Program-made: the position numbers and the translations under genes
Shown here: positions 35,095 to 43,371 of the stretch, one piece after another
How the letters are laid out: each line of letters opens with the position of its first letter
Numbering within the stretch: the stretch's first letter is position 1
Notes under the pieces: model-generated
Database searches by the model: none
What the model was told of the DNA's origin: nothing
Seen by the model: only the letters and a program-made list of their open reading frames with translations
Origin: Pararhodobacter aggregans
GTDB taxonomy: Bacteria > Pseudomonadota > Alphaproteobacteria > Rhodobacterales > Rhodobacteraceae
Direction of reading: 5' to 3'
Assembly: GCF_003075525.1 (NCBI RefSeq)
Contig: NZ_QDDR01000002.1
Coordinates: 310,001-374,000 of the forward strand
DNA length: 64,000 nucleotides

Positions 35095-36762
35095 TCAGCG
35101 GCCGGACACGAAATCCTCTTTCGCCTTGCCCTGCAGATGCCGGGTCAGGTCGTCCTCGACCTCGTGTTCGTCGTAGACCCCCAGCAGGATGCCGCGCCGG
35201 CGGCTGCGGCCGCGCATGCCGGCGATATCCGCCGCGGATCGGGTGACGCGCTGGTTCATCCTGAGCGCCCAGCGGTGCAGATGCGCGTAGAGCCGGGCGC
35301 GTTCCGCCGCATGGGCCGGGTCGCGGCCCAGATCGGTCAGCTCACCCGGGTCGTTCACCAGATCGAAGAGCATCGCGCCATGGCCCGGCCCCTCGGAATG
35401 CATCAGCTTCCAGCGGCCGTCCGTGACCATGTAAAGCCGCGCGTCCTGATCCCGGACGCCCAGCGTCGCCCGCATCGGCGTCACGGCGTAATCGTATTCA
35501 CTGATCGCCACCTCGCGCCATTCCTCGGGCTTGTGCCCGTGCAGGAAGGGCAGCAGCGAGCGTCCCTCGACGATATGCGAGGGCACCTCGCCTCCTGCCA
35601 TCTCGATGAAGGTGGCGGTCAGGTCGATCTGTTCGACCAGCGCGTCGCAGGTGGTGCCGCGGGTGGCGTCGGCCTCGGCGCTGGGGTCGTAGATGATGAG
35701 CGGCACCTTGGCCGAGCAATCGTGGAACAGGTCCTTCTCGCCCATCCAGTGATCGCCCAGATAATCGCCATGGTCCGAGGTGATGACGATCACCGTGTCC
35801 TTCATCCGGCCGGTCTCTTCCAGCCAGGCGAAAAGGCGCCCCATCTGGTCGTCGCATTGCTTGATGAGGCCCATATAGGCCGGGATCGCCTTGTCGCGGA
35901 CTTCCTGCCGGTGGAAGGCGCGGCCGATCAGGTTGCTGTGGAAGGTCTTGTAGACGGGGTGCGGATCCACCCGCTCGCTGTCCGACCGGTTCACCGGCTG
36001 CACGTCGTCCGGCCCGTAGAGCGCGTGATAGGGGGCGGGGACGATATAGGGCCAATGCGGCTTGATATAGCTGACATGGGCACACCAGGGGGTGTCGGGC
36101 GCCGCGTTCTGGATGAAGTCGATGGTTTCCGAGGTCAGCCAGGTGGTTTCGCTGTCTTCCTCGCGGATATTGGCGGGCTTGTCGGCGTGGCGCATGAACC
36201 AGCCCGAGGCGATGGAGCCGTCCTCATCCCGCCCGGCATTGGCGTTCATGTTCCAGGGGTTGTCTTCCTGATAGCCCTTGGACTTCAGATAGGCGTTGTA
36301 GGGCGAGGGCTTGGGGTCATAGAACCCCTCCGGCCCCTCGGGCCAGAGCCCGTCATCGCGGATATGCGCGTCAAAGCCGCATTCCGCCTGCCGGCGGCCG
36401 ATCTTACTGTCCGGGTCGATGCCTAGCCGCGCCATCCCCTCCAGATCCGCCTTCATATGGGTCTTGCCCAACAGGAAGCAGTCCATCCCGTTGGCGCGCA
36501 GATGGTCGCCCAGCGTCATCTCGCCCACCCTGAGCGGATAGCCGTTCCATTGCGCGCCGTGGCTGCTGGAATAGCGGCCGGTATAGGTGCTCATGCGGCT
36601 CGCGCCGCAGACCGGGGATTGCACGTAGCATTTGGTGAACCGCACGCCTTGCGAGGCCAGCCGGTCGATATGCGGCGTGTGCAACGTCTTGTGTCCGGCG
36701 CAGCTGAGGTAATCCCAGCGCAGCTGATCGAACATGATGAACAGGATGTTCTTGGTGGCCAT
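35095..36762 (-). CDS. Sulfatase / phosphonate monoester hydrolase family enzyme, CGASR variant
   Basis: The 555-residue alkaline-phosphatase-superfamily enzyme has metal ligands in FDQLRWD, the C-terminal TSDHGDYLGDH, and the modification site VCGASR with Cys52. Formylglycine sites normally read C-x-P-S-R; here Ala replaces Pro. The rest of the block (SPVC..SRMSTYTGRY) looks like arylsulfatase and phosphonate/phosphodiester hydrolase relatives. It has no signal peptide, so it acts in the cytoplasm. It hydrolyses a sulfate, phosphate or phosphonate ester; which one is open. It lies 32 bp after the biotin carrier start. Confidence 0.85.
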   Translation of the reverse strand: MATKNILFIMFDQLRWDYLSCAGHKTLHTPHIDRLASQGVRFTKCYVQSPVCGASRMSTYTGRYSSSHGAQWNGYPLRVGEMTLGDHLRANGMDCFLLGKTHMKADLEGMARLGIDPDSKIGRRQAECGFDAHIRDDGLWPEGPEGFYDPKPSPYNAYLKSKGYQEDNPWNMNANAGRDEDGSIASGWFMRHADKPANIREEDSETTWLTSETIDFIQNAAPDTPWCAHVSYIKPHWPYIVPAPYHALYGPDDVQPVNRSDSERVDPHPVYKTFHSNLIGRAFHRQEVRDKAIPAYMGLIKQCDDQMGRLFAWLEETGRMKDTVIVITSDHGDYLGDHWMGEKDLFHDCSAKVPLIIYDPSAEADATRGTTCDALVEQIDLTATFIEMAGGEVPSHIVEGRSLLPFLHGHKPEEWREVAISEYDYAVTPMRATLGVRDQDARLYMVTDGRWKLMHSEGPGHGAMLFDLVNDPGELTDLGRDPAHAAERARLYAHLHRWALRMNQRVTRSAADIAGMRGRSRRRGILLGVYDEHEVEDDLTRHLQGKAKEDFVSGR

Positions 36763-36918
36763 CGTCTTCCCCCTTCAGGCGTCTCGGATCTCCCTGCCGG
36801 AGGGAAGCGGCCCTTGTGGGGTTTCTTCCAAGCGGGCGGGGAACAGGCAACGCGATTTGACAGGCTTTCCGCAGAGCGGTAAACACCCGGCGCGCCGAAA
36901 GCGGCGGGAGGGCGGGCC

Positions 36919-37689
36919 ATGTCCGATGCGGAGCAGAACAGATCGCTCGACCGGGGCCTGACGGTGCTGGAATGCCTGTCGCGCTTCGGGCCGCGCACGC
37001 TGAGCGAGGTGGCGCGCGACGCCGATCTGCCGATCACCACCACCCGCCGCCTGCTGACCACGCTGGTCGAACGCAATTTCGTCCGCCGCTCGATGGCGGA
37101 CGGGCGCTACCGGGTGAACATCATGTCCCGCACCGCGCTGGTCGACGCGCTGTCCTTGGAGGATCAGCGGTTCGTCGATCAGCTGATGGTGCGGCTGGCG
37201 GCGCTGACCCGGCGCATCAAATGGCCCTGCGATCTGCATGTGATGGATGACCTCTGCATGCGCTTCGTCGATACGACCCGGCCGCTCAGCCCGCATTTCA
37301 TGGTCCCGGGGGTGGTCGACCGGCGCTTCAACGTGTTCGGCGCGGCCTCGGGTCAGGCCTGCCTCGCGCTCTGCCCGCCCTCGATGGTCGAGCATCTGAT
37401 CGAACGGACCCGGGGCGATGCGGTCTTCGGGCTGGAGCGGTTCAACATGACCAAGGCGCGGCTCTACGACGAGATCGAGGCGACCCGCGCCCGGGGCTAT
37501 GGCAAGCGGCTTTACCCCTATCTGGGCGAGACGGTGGCGGCCGATAACCTCTCGGCCGTCGCGGTGGCGGTGCGCTCGCCCAACGGGACGCTGTTCGGCA
37601 TCCCGCTGGTCTTTACCGGCGGGCTGATGTCGCCCGAGGCCTTCGCCGAGGCGCATGTCGAAGCGCTGCGGCAGGCGGCGCTGGGCTAG
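36919..37689 (+). CDS. IclR-family transcriptional regulator
   Basis: The 256-residue protein has an N-terminal winged helix (about 8-70, RSLDRGLTVLECLSRFG then TTTRRLLTTLVERNFV) and a C-terminal IclR effector domain. IclR proteins control catabolic genes in response to small acids. It diverges from the sulfatase gene over 156 bp. At its 3' end it converges with the P450 fusion gene so tightly that the two stop codons overlap. It may control the sulfatase, the carboxylase genes or itself. Confidence 0.88.
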   Translation: MSDAEQNRSLDRGLTVLECLSRFGPRTLSEVARDADLPITTTRRLLTTLVERNFVRRSMADGRYRVNIMSRTALVDALSLEDQRFVDQLMVRLAALTRRIKWPCDLHVMDDLCMRFVDTTRPLSPHFMVPGVVDRRFNVFGAASGQACLALCPPSMVEHLIERTRGDAVFGLERFNMTKARLYDEIEATRARGYGKRLYPYLGETVAADNLSAVAVAVRSPNGTLFGIPLVFTGGLMSPEAFAEAHVEALRQAALG

Positions 37690-39869
37690 AGGTCCAGCAC
37701 CAGCGTCTTGGTCTTGGAGCGCGAGCAGCAGACGGTGATCGTGCGGTTCGCGGCCTTCTCCAGATCGGTCTGCACCAGATCGCGGTGGTCGGGCATCCCC
37801 TCCAGCACCCGGGTCACGCAGGTGCCGCAGACCCCGGACTGGCACGAGACCTGCACCGCGATCCCGTTTTCCTCCAGCTTCTGGGCGATGGTCTCGCCCG
37901 GCGCCACCTCGAAGCTCTTGCCCGATCGCTGGGCCACCACGGTAAACGGGGCGCCGTCGGTGTTCACTTCGGCCCCGAAGCGTTCGAGATGGACCTGCGC
38001 CTTGTCCCAGCCTTGCGTCGTGGCCGATTCGGTGACGAAATCCATGAAACCATTCGGCCCGCAGACATAGAGGTGGCGCCCGGCCCCGGGTCCGGCCAGC
38101 ACGCGGGCGATGTCGAGTTTCTGCGCGTCCGGCCCGCTGTCCACATGCCGCTGCACCTTGTCGCCGAAGCCTGCCAGTTCCTCGGCAAAGGCCAGCCGGT
38201 CGGGGGTGCGGCCGCAATAATGCAGCTCCCACGAGGCGCCTCGGGCCTCCAGCGCATGGGCCATGCCCAGCATGGGCGTGATGCCGATCCCGCCGGCGAA
38301 GAGGATCGTGTGATCGGCGTCCTGCAGGGGGAAATGGTTGCGCGGGCGGCCGACGCGGATCTGCTGCCCCTCGGCAAAGCGGGCGTGGATCGCTGACGAA
38401 CCGCCGCGCGAGGCCGGGTCCAGCAGAATCCCCAGCCGGTAGCGGCTGCGGTCGGCGGGGTCGCCGGTCAGCGAATATTGTCGGATCAGACCGGATTGCA
38501 CGTAGACATCGACATGCGCCCCGGCGTCAAAGGCGGGCAGGGGGCTGCCATCGGCCGAGACCAGCTCCAGCGCGATGATATCGGTGGCGGCCGGGCGGCG
38601 GCGGGCGATCGTCAGGTCGAGCCAGGGGTTCTCCACCGCCTGCGCCTCGGGGCGGGCCGAGGCCTCGGCCCCCAGCGTCACCCGCACCGGCATCGACTGA
38701 TAGCCGCTGATCGTGTTGTTCAGCGCCATGACCGGCGGGGCGGTCAGGGTGAACCCCTCGACCCGGCGGCGCAGGGCATGGACCAGGCTCTGCATTTCCA
38801 GCCGGGCCAGATGCATCCCCATGCACATATGCACGCCCTGACCGAAGCCCACATGGTCATGCACGTCGCGGCTCACGTCGAAGCGGGCGGGGTCGGGGTA
38901 TTTCACCGGGTCGCGGTTGGCGGCGGCGAACATCACCAGCACGCGCGAGCCAGCGGGCAGCAGATGCCCGGCCAGTTCCGCGTCCTGCGCCACATAGCGG
39001 GTCCAGCCGCGCACCGGGGCGGCGATGCGCACGGCTTCCTCGATGGCGTTGTTGACCAGATCGGGGTTGGCGCGGACCTTGGCCCATTCGCCGGGGTTCT
39101 CGGCGAAAAGCTTGATTAGCTGGCCCGAGGTCGAGATCGTCGTGTCCAGCGAGGGGTTGATATAGTCGCGCATCAGCTGCGCGCAGGTCTCGTAGGAGAT
39201 GCCGCGCTCGGGCCCGACCTCGAAGATCCGCTTGGCCCAGCCGCCGTCCTTCAGCTTTTCCGGGCGCCCGTATTCGCGCAGGAAATCGCGCAGATCCTTG
39301 AGGTTCTCATAGGCCTCGAGCGTGCGCTGGTTCTCGTCCCCGAACAGGTTGAAGGTGGCCGAGGCCCATGTCAGCATCTGCTCGCTGTCGACGGCGGGCG
39401 GCAGGCCCACCAGCTCGGCGACGATGGTCACCGGCAGGTAGCGGGCGAAATCCTTCACCGCGTCGAATTCCCCCCGCTGGCAAAGCGTGTCGATCAGCCC
39501 GTCGGCGGCCTCGCGGATCCGGCCCTCGACCACGCCCAGCGCGCCGGGCAGCAGGGGCTCGGCGGTGATGGCGCGGGTGCGGTCATGCGACGGCGGGTCC
39601 GAATTCAGGGTCGAGCCGACGAGGATGTCGTTGACCTTCTGCAAGGGCGAGACGCCGCGCGCGTTCGAGAAGAATTCGGGATGGCGCAGGACGTGGCTGA
39701 CCTCGGCGTAATTCGGCACGGCATAGAGGTCGTGCTGCGCCAGATAGACCAGCGGACCGAGGGCGCGGATTTCCTCGTAGACCGGATAGGGATCGCGGAT
39801 CGCCGCATCGGCGTAATAATCGAGGGTCGAGACCGGGATCCCGGCGGGGATGGCGGCGCGGGTGTTCAT
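37686..39869 (-). CDS. Self-sufficient cytochrome P450 (P450 - oxidoreductase - [2Fe-2S] fusion)
   Basis: The 727-residue fusion has a P450 domain (about 1-400). The heme loop FGQGVHMCMG carries Cys349, and the ExxR helix lies in EEAVR. A flavin/NAD(P)H reductase domain follows (about 415-635, RQYSLTGDP, then LFAGGIGITPML), then a plant-type [2Fe-2S] domain with SCQSGVCGTC. This is the order found in CYP116B enzymes, so it needs no separate redox partner. The I-helix, NPSLDTTIS, lacks the usual AGxxT. The start overlaps the SDR gene by 4 bp. Confidence 0.92.
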   Translation of the reverse strand: MNTRAAIPAGIPVSTLDYYADAAIRDPYPVYEEIRALGPLVYLAQHDLYAVPNYAEVSHVLRHPEFFSNARGVSPLQKVNDILVGSTLNSDPPSHDRTRAITAEPLLPGALGVVEGRIREAADGLIDTLCQRGEFDAVKDFARYLPVTIVAELVGLPPAVDSEQMLTWASATFNLFGDENQRTLEAYENLKDLRDFLREYGRPEKLKDGGWAKRIFEVGPERGISYETCAQLMRDYINPSLDTTISTSGQLIKLFAENPGEWAKVRANPDLVNNAIEEAVRIAAPVRGWTRYVAQDAELAGHLLPAGSRVLVMFAAANRDPVKYPDPARFDVSRDVHDHVGFGQGVHMCMGMHLARLEMQSLVHALRRRVEGFTLTAPPVMALNNTISGYQSMPVRVTLGAEASARPEAQAVENPWLDLTIARRRPAATDIIALELVSADGSPLPAFDAGAHVDVYVQSGLIRQYSLTGDPADRSRYRLGILLDPASRGGSSAIHARFAEGQQIRVGRPRNHFPLQDADHTILFAGGIGITPMLGMAHALEARGASWELHYCGRTPDRLAFAEELAGFGDKVQRHVDSGPDAQKLDIARVLAGPGAGRHLYVCGPNGFMDFVTESATTQGWDKAQVHLERFGAEVNTDGAPFTVVAQRSGKSFEVAPGETIAQKLEENGIAVQVSCQSGVCGTCVTRVLEGMPDHRDLVQTDLEKAANRTITVCCSRSKTKTLVLDL

Positions 39870-40678
39870 GGTTGCAGATCCTCCGGGCGCAGGCCGATGC
39901 GGCGCAGGTCCAGCGCATCGGACAGGTTGAACGCGCCCATGCCGCCGTCGATGGCGATGTCGGCGCCCTTGATCCAGCCCGAGGCGGGCGAGAGCAGGAA
40001 AGCCGCCGTCTCGGCCACTTCGCGCGGCGTGCCGGGGCGGCCGGCGCGGGCGATGTTGCGGGCCACGACCTCGCCAAAGGCCTTCTGGAAATCGCCGAAG
40101 ATGCCGGTGGCGATGGCGCCGGGGCTGAGCGAATTCATCCGCAACCCGCGGGCGATCATCGCCTCGGTCTCGGCGATGGTCCACAGGATCACCGCCTCTT
40201 TCGACAGGTTGTAGCAGCGCGTGGCGTCGATGCCCTCCAGCGCGATGAAGCGGGCGATGTCGTCGCGGCGGCGGATCTCGCTCAGGCGGCGGACCTGCTC
40301 GACCCCGTCGCGCCAGCCCTGACCGGCGCGGCTGGCCAGATTGACCACCGAGGCGCCGGGCCGGAACCAGCGCATCATCGCGCCGGTAAAGGCCCGGGTG
40401 CCGAGGTAATTGACCTGCAGGATCGTCTCTTCCAGCCCCAGACGGGGCGGCAGACCGGCGTTGTTGCACAGCCCGTCGAGCGGCTCGCCGACGATCCGCA
40501 CCGCATGGGCGATGCTGACCGGATCGTTGAGGTCGAGCGGGATGAAACGGTCCAGATTGGCCGCTGTATCACGGATGTCGAAGCCCAGAACCCGGTGGCC
40601 CTGCGCCTTGAGGACCTGCGCCAGTTCCGCGCCGATCCCGCTTGCAACCCCCGTGACCGCGTAGGTCAACGTTGCCAT
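39866..40678 (-). CDS. SDR-family alcohol dehydrogenase coupled to the P450 fusion
   Basis: The 270-residue SDR has TGVASGIG, NNAGLPPR and the catalytic YNLSK. It is a paralog of the SDR at 30558. The start at 40678 follows AGGGGGGAAG. It is transcribed first, and its stop overlaps the P450 start (ATGA), so the pair is translated together. A natural reading is that the P450 makes an alcohol that this enzyme oxidises, or the reverse order. Confidence 0.88.
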   Translation of the reverse strand: MATLTYAVTGVASGIGAELAQVLKAQGHRVLGFDIRDTAANLDRFIPLDLNDPVSIAHAVRIVGEPLDGLCNNAGLPPRLGLEETILQVNYLGTRAFTGAMMRWFRPGASVVNLASRAGQGWRDGVEQVRRLSEIRRRDDIARFIALEGIDATRCYNLSKEAVILWTIAETEAMIARGLRMNSLSPGAIATGIFGDFQKAFGEVVARNIARAGRPGTPREVAETAAFLLSPASGWIKGADIAIDGGMGAFNLSDALDLRRIGLRPEDLQP

Positions 40679-40733
40679 GCTCTTCCCCCCTCTTGACGGC
40701 TGCAACCTAGGGGGGGCGGGCAATCACGAATAG

Positions 40734-40755
40734 TATTGCAGTTCCACTACCAATA
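40734..40755. promoter_or_regulatory. TATTG-N12-CAATA inverted repeat in the SDR-P450 / LysR divergent region
   Basis: This is a perfect 5-bp inverted repeat in an AT-rich patch, in the 93-bp gap between the diverging SDR and LysR genes. Size and place fit a LysR-type operator shared by both promoters. It is the only clear dyad in the gap. Confidence 0.5.
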
Positions 40756-40771
40756 ATGTTCGCTTATCGCC

Positions 40772-41692
40772 ATGCGTGTCCAACATATCCAGACCCTTGT
40801 CGCCATCGCCGATCACGGAAGCCTCAGGGCCGCCGCCAAGGCGCTGGGCCGGTCGCAACCCGGCCTGACCCAGGCCCTCCGCCAGGCCGAGAGCGAACTC
40901 GGCCTGTCGCTGTTCGTGCGCACCTCGCGGGGGGTGCGGCTGACCGAGGTCGGCGAGCGGATCCTGGCCCGCGCCCGCACCATCAGCTCGGAAATCGTGC
41001 GGATGGAAGATGAGGTGGCGCAGCTTCGCGGCGAGCAAAAAGGCGCGGTGCATGTGTGCCTGTCGCCCTTGGCGGCGGTGCGGATCATCCCGCGGGCGCT
41101 GACCTTCTTTCGCAAATCCTATCCCGATATCGACGTGCGCTTCACCTCGGGCCTGTTTCCGGGCGCGCTGCAACCCCTGCGCGAGGGGCGGACCGATATC
41201 GTCATCGGCCCGGCGCCACCGGCCGGGATGGCGCGGGAAATCAACGTCGAGCACCTGCTTTATTCGCCGATCATCGTCGTCACCTCGGCCGATTCCCCCT
41301 ATCGCCATGCGCGGTCCATCGGTGAACTGGCCGATGCGCAATGGGTGATGCTGGGCGTGCCGACCGGCCCGGGCGACGTGTTCCGCAAGCCCTTCATCGA
41401 GAACGGCTTCGTGCCGCCCCATGCCACGACGACCTCGGAAAGCTATTTCGGCGCCATCTCCTTGGTCGAGAGTCTGGGGGCGATCATGACCTACCCGGGC
41501 CTGTTGCTGGACGACCTGAAGAAGTCCTGGAACATCGCCGAGATCCCGATCCGCGAGCCGATCGAACCGTTGTCCATCTGCCTGATGACCCGCGCCGGTC
41601 ATCCTCTGACGCCCGCCGCCGATACCTTCGCGCAATGCATCCGCCGCCGCGTCGCCTCGATGATGAGCGATAAGGAAGCGGTATCGCGATAG
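40772..41692 (+). CDS. LysR-family transcriptional regulator
   Basis: The 306-residue protein has the LysR winged helix (about 1-62; SLRAAAKALGRSQPGLTQAL) and a C-terminal effector-binding domain. LysR proteins usually activate the divergent operon when a pathway compound binds. Here that is the SDR/P450-fusion operon. The TRAP transporter genes follow 79 bp downstream and may also be targets. Confidence 0.9.
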   Translation: MRVQHIQTLVAIADHGSLRAAAKALGRSQPGLTQALRQAESELGLSLFVRTSRGVRLTEVGERILARARTISSEIVRMEDEVAQLRGEQKGAVHVCLSPLAAVRIIPRALTFFRKSYPDIDVRFTSGLFPGALQPLREGRTDIVIGPAPPAGMAREINVEHLLYSPIIVVTSADSPYRHARSIGELADAQWVMLGVPTGPGDVFRKPFIENGFVPPHATTTSESYFGAISLVESLGAIMTYPGLLLDDLKKSWNIAEIPIREPIEPLSICLMTRAGHPLTPAADTFAQCIRRRVASMMSDKEAVSR

Positions 41693-41709
41693 GCCCTGTG
41701 CAATTGATT

Positions 41710-41737
41710 CCTTGGCGCGCTTGGGTTTACGCCAAGG
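41710..41737. promoter_or_regulatory. CCTTGGCG-N12-CGCCAAGG inverted repeat before the TRAP operon
   Basis: A perfect 8-bp inverted repeat lies in the 79-bp gap between lysR and the TRAP binding-protein gene. There is no T-tract, so it is a better candidate for a protein-binding site than a terminator. An extra CTTGG inside the spacer gives a direct repeat with the left arm. Confidence 0.5.
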
Positions 41738-41771
41738 GCCTGGCAGGTCTGCCGGTGTAAGGGAGGACACG

Positions 41772-42809
41772 ATGACCATTCGCACGCCCGTTTTCGGGGC
41801 GCTCTTTTCCGTCGCGGCGCTGATCGCGCCCGTTTCGGCCCAAGCCGTGACCGAGCTGACCTTTTCCAGCCTGTTCCCGCCGAACCACTTCAGCTGGCCG
41901 GTGTTCCGCGCCTGGTCGGACGATATCGCCGCCGCCACCAATGGCGAGGTGCGCATTGTCTTCACCCCGCAATCCGTCTCGCCGCCGCCGGGTGTCGTCG
42001 ATGCCGTCCGCAACGGTGTGGCCGATGCGGGTTTCATCTTCAACGGCTTTCTGGGGCAGAATTACCCGGGCGTGATGCTGACGCAGATGCCGTTCATCGA
42101 TCTCGGTGACACCGCCGCCACCTCGCGCGTGTTCTGGGAGAATTATCAGGAGCATTTCGCCCCGGTCGAGCGGATCCGCGGCGTCGAGGTCGTCTCGGCC
42201 TTCCATCTGGGGCCGAACATCCTGTGTTCCACCACCGACACGCCGCTCTCGACCCTTGAGGATCTGCAGAGCCGCCGGGTCTGGGTGCTGCCCGGCACCA
42301 TCTCGGAGACCATGGCCAACATGGGTCTGGCGATCACCGCCTCGCCCGCGGTGCAGGTGCAGGAGCTGGTTTCGCGCAATACGGTCGACGCGATCTTCGG
42401 CCTGACGCAGGAGACGGTCGTCTCGTTCGGCGCGGCGCCCTATACCAAATCCTGCCTCGACATGTCGCCGGCGCTGCAGTCGGCCAGCTTCCTCGTGTTC
42501 TTCAACCAGCGCGCCTTCGACCGTCTGACTGACGAGCAGCGGGCCGCGGTGATGGAATATTCGGGCTCGGCCTTTGCCGAACGGATGGGCGCCGCCGCGG
42601 CCGAGGCCGACACGGTGATGCGCGCGCAGCTCGAAGCCTCGGGCGTGACCTATGCGCCGGTCGATCCGGGTATCCTGGAGGCCATGCACAACGCCTCGGA
42701 CGCGGTTCTGACGCAATGGGCGGCGGCGGTGCAGAGCGCTTACGGCATCGACGGCCGCGCGCTGGTCGAGGAAGTCCGCGCCGAGATCGAGGCGGCCTCG
42801 GCCGAGTGA
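41772..42809 (+). CDS. TRAP transporter substrate-binding protein (DctP family)
   Basis: The 345-residue periplasmic protein has a signal peptide ending near VSAQA and a DctP-type fold. The conserved LEDLQSRRVWVLPG segment matches the binding-site region of the family, where an Arg usually grips the substrate carboxylate. The start follows AGGGAGGACAC. It delivers an organic acid to the permease pair downstream. Confidence 0.88.
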   Translation: MTIRTPVFGALFSVAALIAPVSAQAVTELTFSSLFPPNHFSWPVFRAWSDDIAAATNGEVRIVFTPQSVSPPPGVVDAVRNGVADAGFIFNGFLGQNYPGVMLTQMPFIDLGDTAATSRVFWENYQEHFAPVERIRGVEVVSAFHLGPNILCSTTDTPLSTLEDLQSRRVWVLPGTISETMANMGLAITASPAVQVQELVSRNTVDAIFGLTQETVVSFGAAPYTKSCLDMSPALQSASFLVFFNQRAFDRLTDEQRAAVMEYSGSAFAERMGAAAAEADTVMRAQLEASGVTYAPVDPGILEAMHNASDAVLTQWAAAVQSAYGIDGRALVEEVRAEIEAASAE

Positions 42810-42877
42810 TCCCCGGGCGCTGAGAAACTGAGGGGCGCCCGGGCGGCGCCCTTCGTCGGCCGGAGGAGGAAAAGCCG

Positions 42878-43357
42878 ATGATCCGCAAGGTGACGGTCGT
42901 ACTCGGGGCGCTGTGCCTCGTGGCGATGATCCTGGTGACCTGCGCCGAGGTGGTGATGCGCTATTTCTTCGCGCATCCGATCTTCGGCTCTGCCGAGATG
43001 ACGCAATTGCTGTTCGGCGTGCTGGCCTTTTGCGGCTTCTTCGCGGTGGGGCGTGACCGGGGGCATGTGAATGTCTCGCTGTTCGAGCCCTTTCTGCTCA
43101 AGCGCTTCAACCGCGGGTATCGCGCCATCTTCGATGTCATGTCGCTGATCGGCTCGGGCGCCATCGTCGGCATTCTGGGCTGGCGGCTGTGGGACCTGAC
43201 CGAATACCCCGAAACCACCGTGGTGCTGCGGGTGCCGATGATCTGGATCGTCGCCATCATGGCGTTGCTGGCCCTTCTGGGGGTCGTCGGTGTGCTGGCC
43301 TCGATGCGGGACGAGCGGCGGGCGCCGCCGCCCCATTCCCCCCAAAGTTTTGAATGA
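42878..43357 (+). CDS. TRAP transporter small permease (DctQ family)
   Basis: The 159-residue protein has four predicted membrane helices and the family segment EVVMRYFFAHPIFGSAEMTQ. It is the small membrane subunit that pairs with the large permease. GGAGGAGGA precedes the start. It sits 68 bp after the binding protein gene and 14 bp before dctM. Confidence 0.88.
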   Translation: MIRKVTVVLGALCLVAMILVTCAEVVMRYFFAHPIFGSAEMTQLLFGVLAFCGFFAVGRDRGHVNVSLFEPFLLKRFNRGYRAIFDVMSLIGSGAIVGILGWRLWDLTEYPETTVVLRVPMIWIVAIMALLALLGVVGVLASMRDERRAPPPHSPQSFE

Positions 43358-43371
43358 CAGGCTGATCCGGG

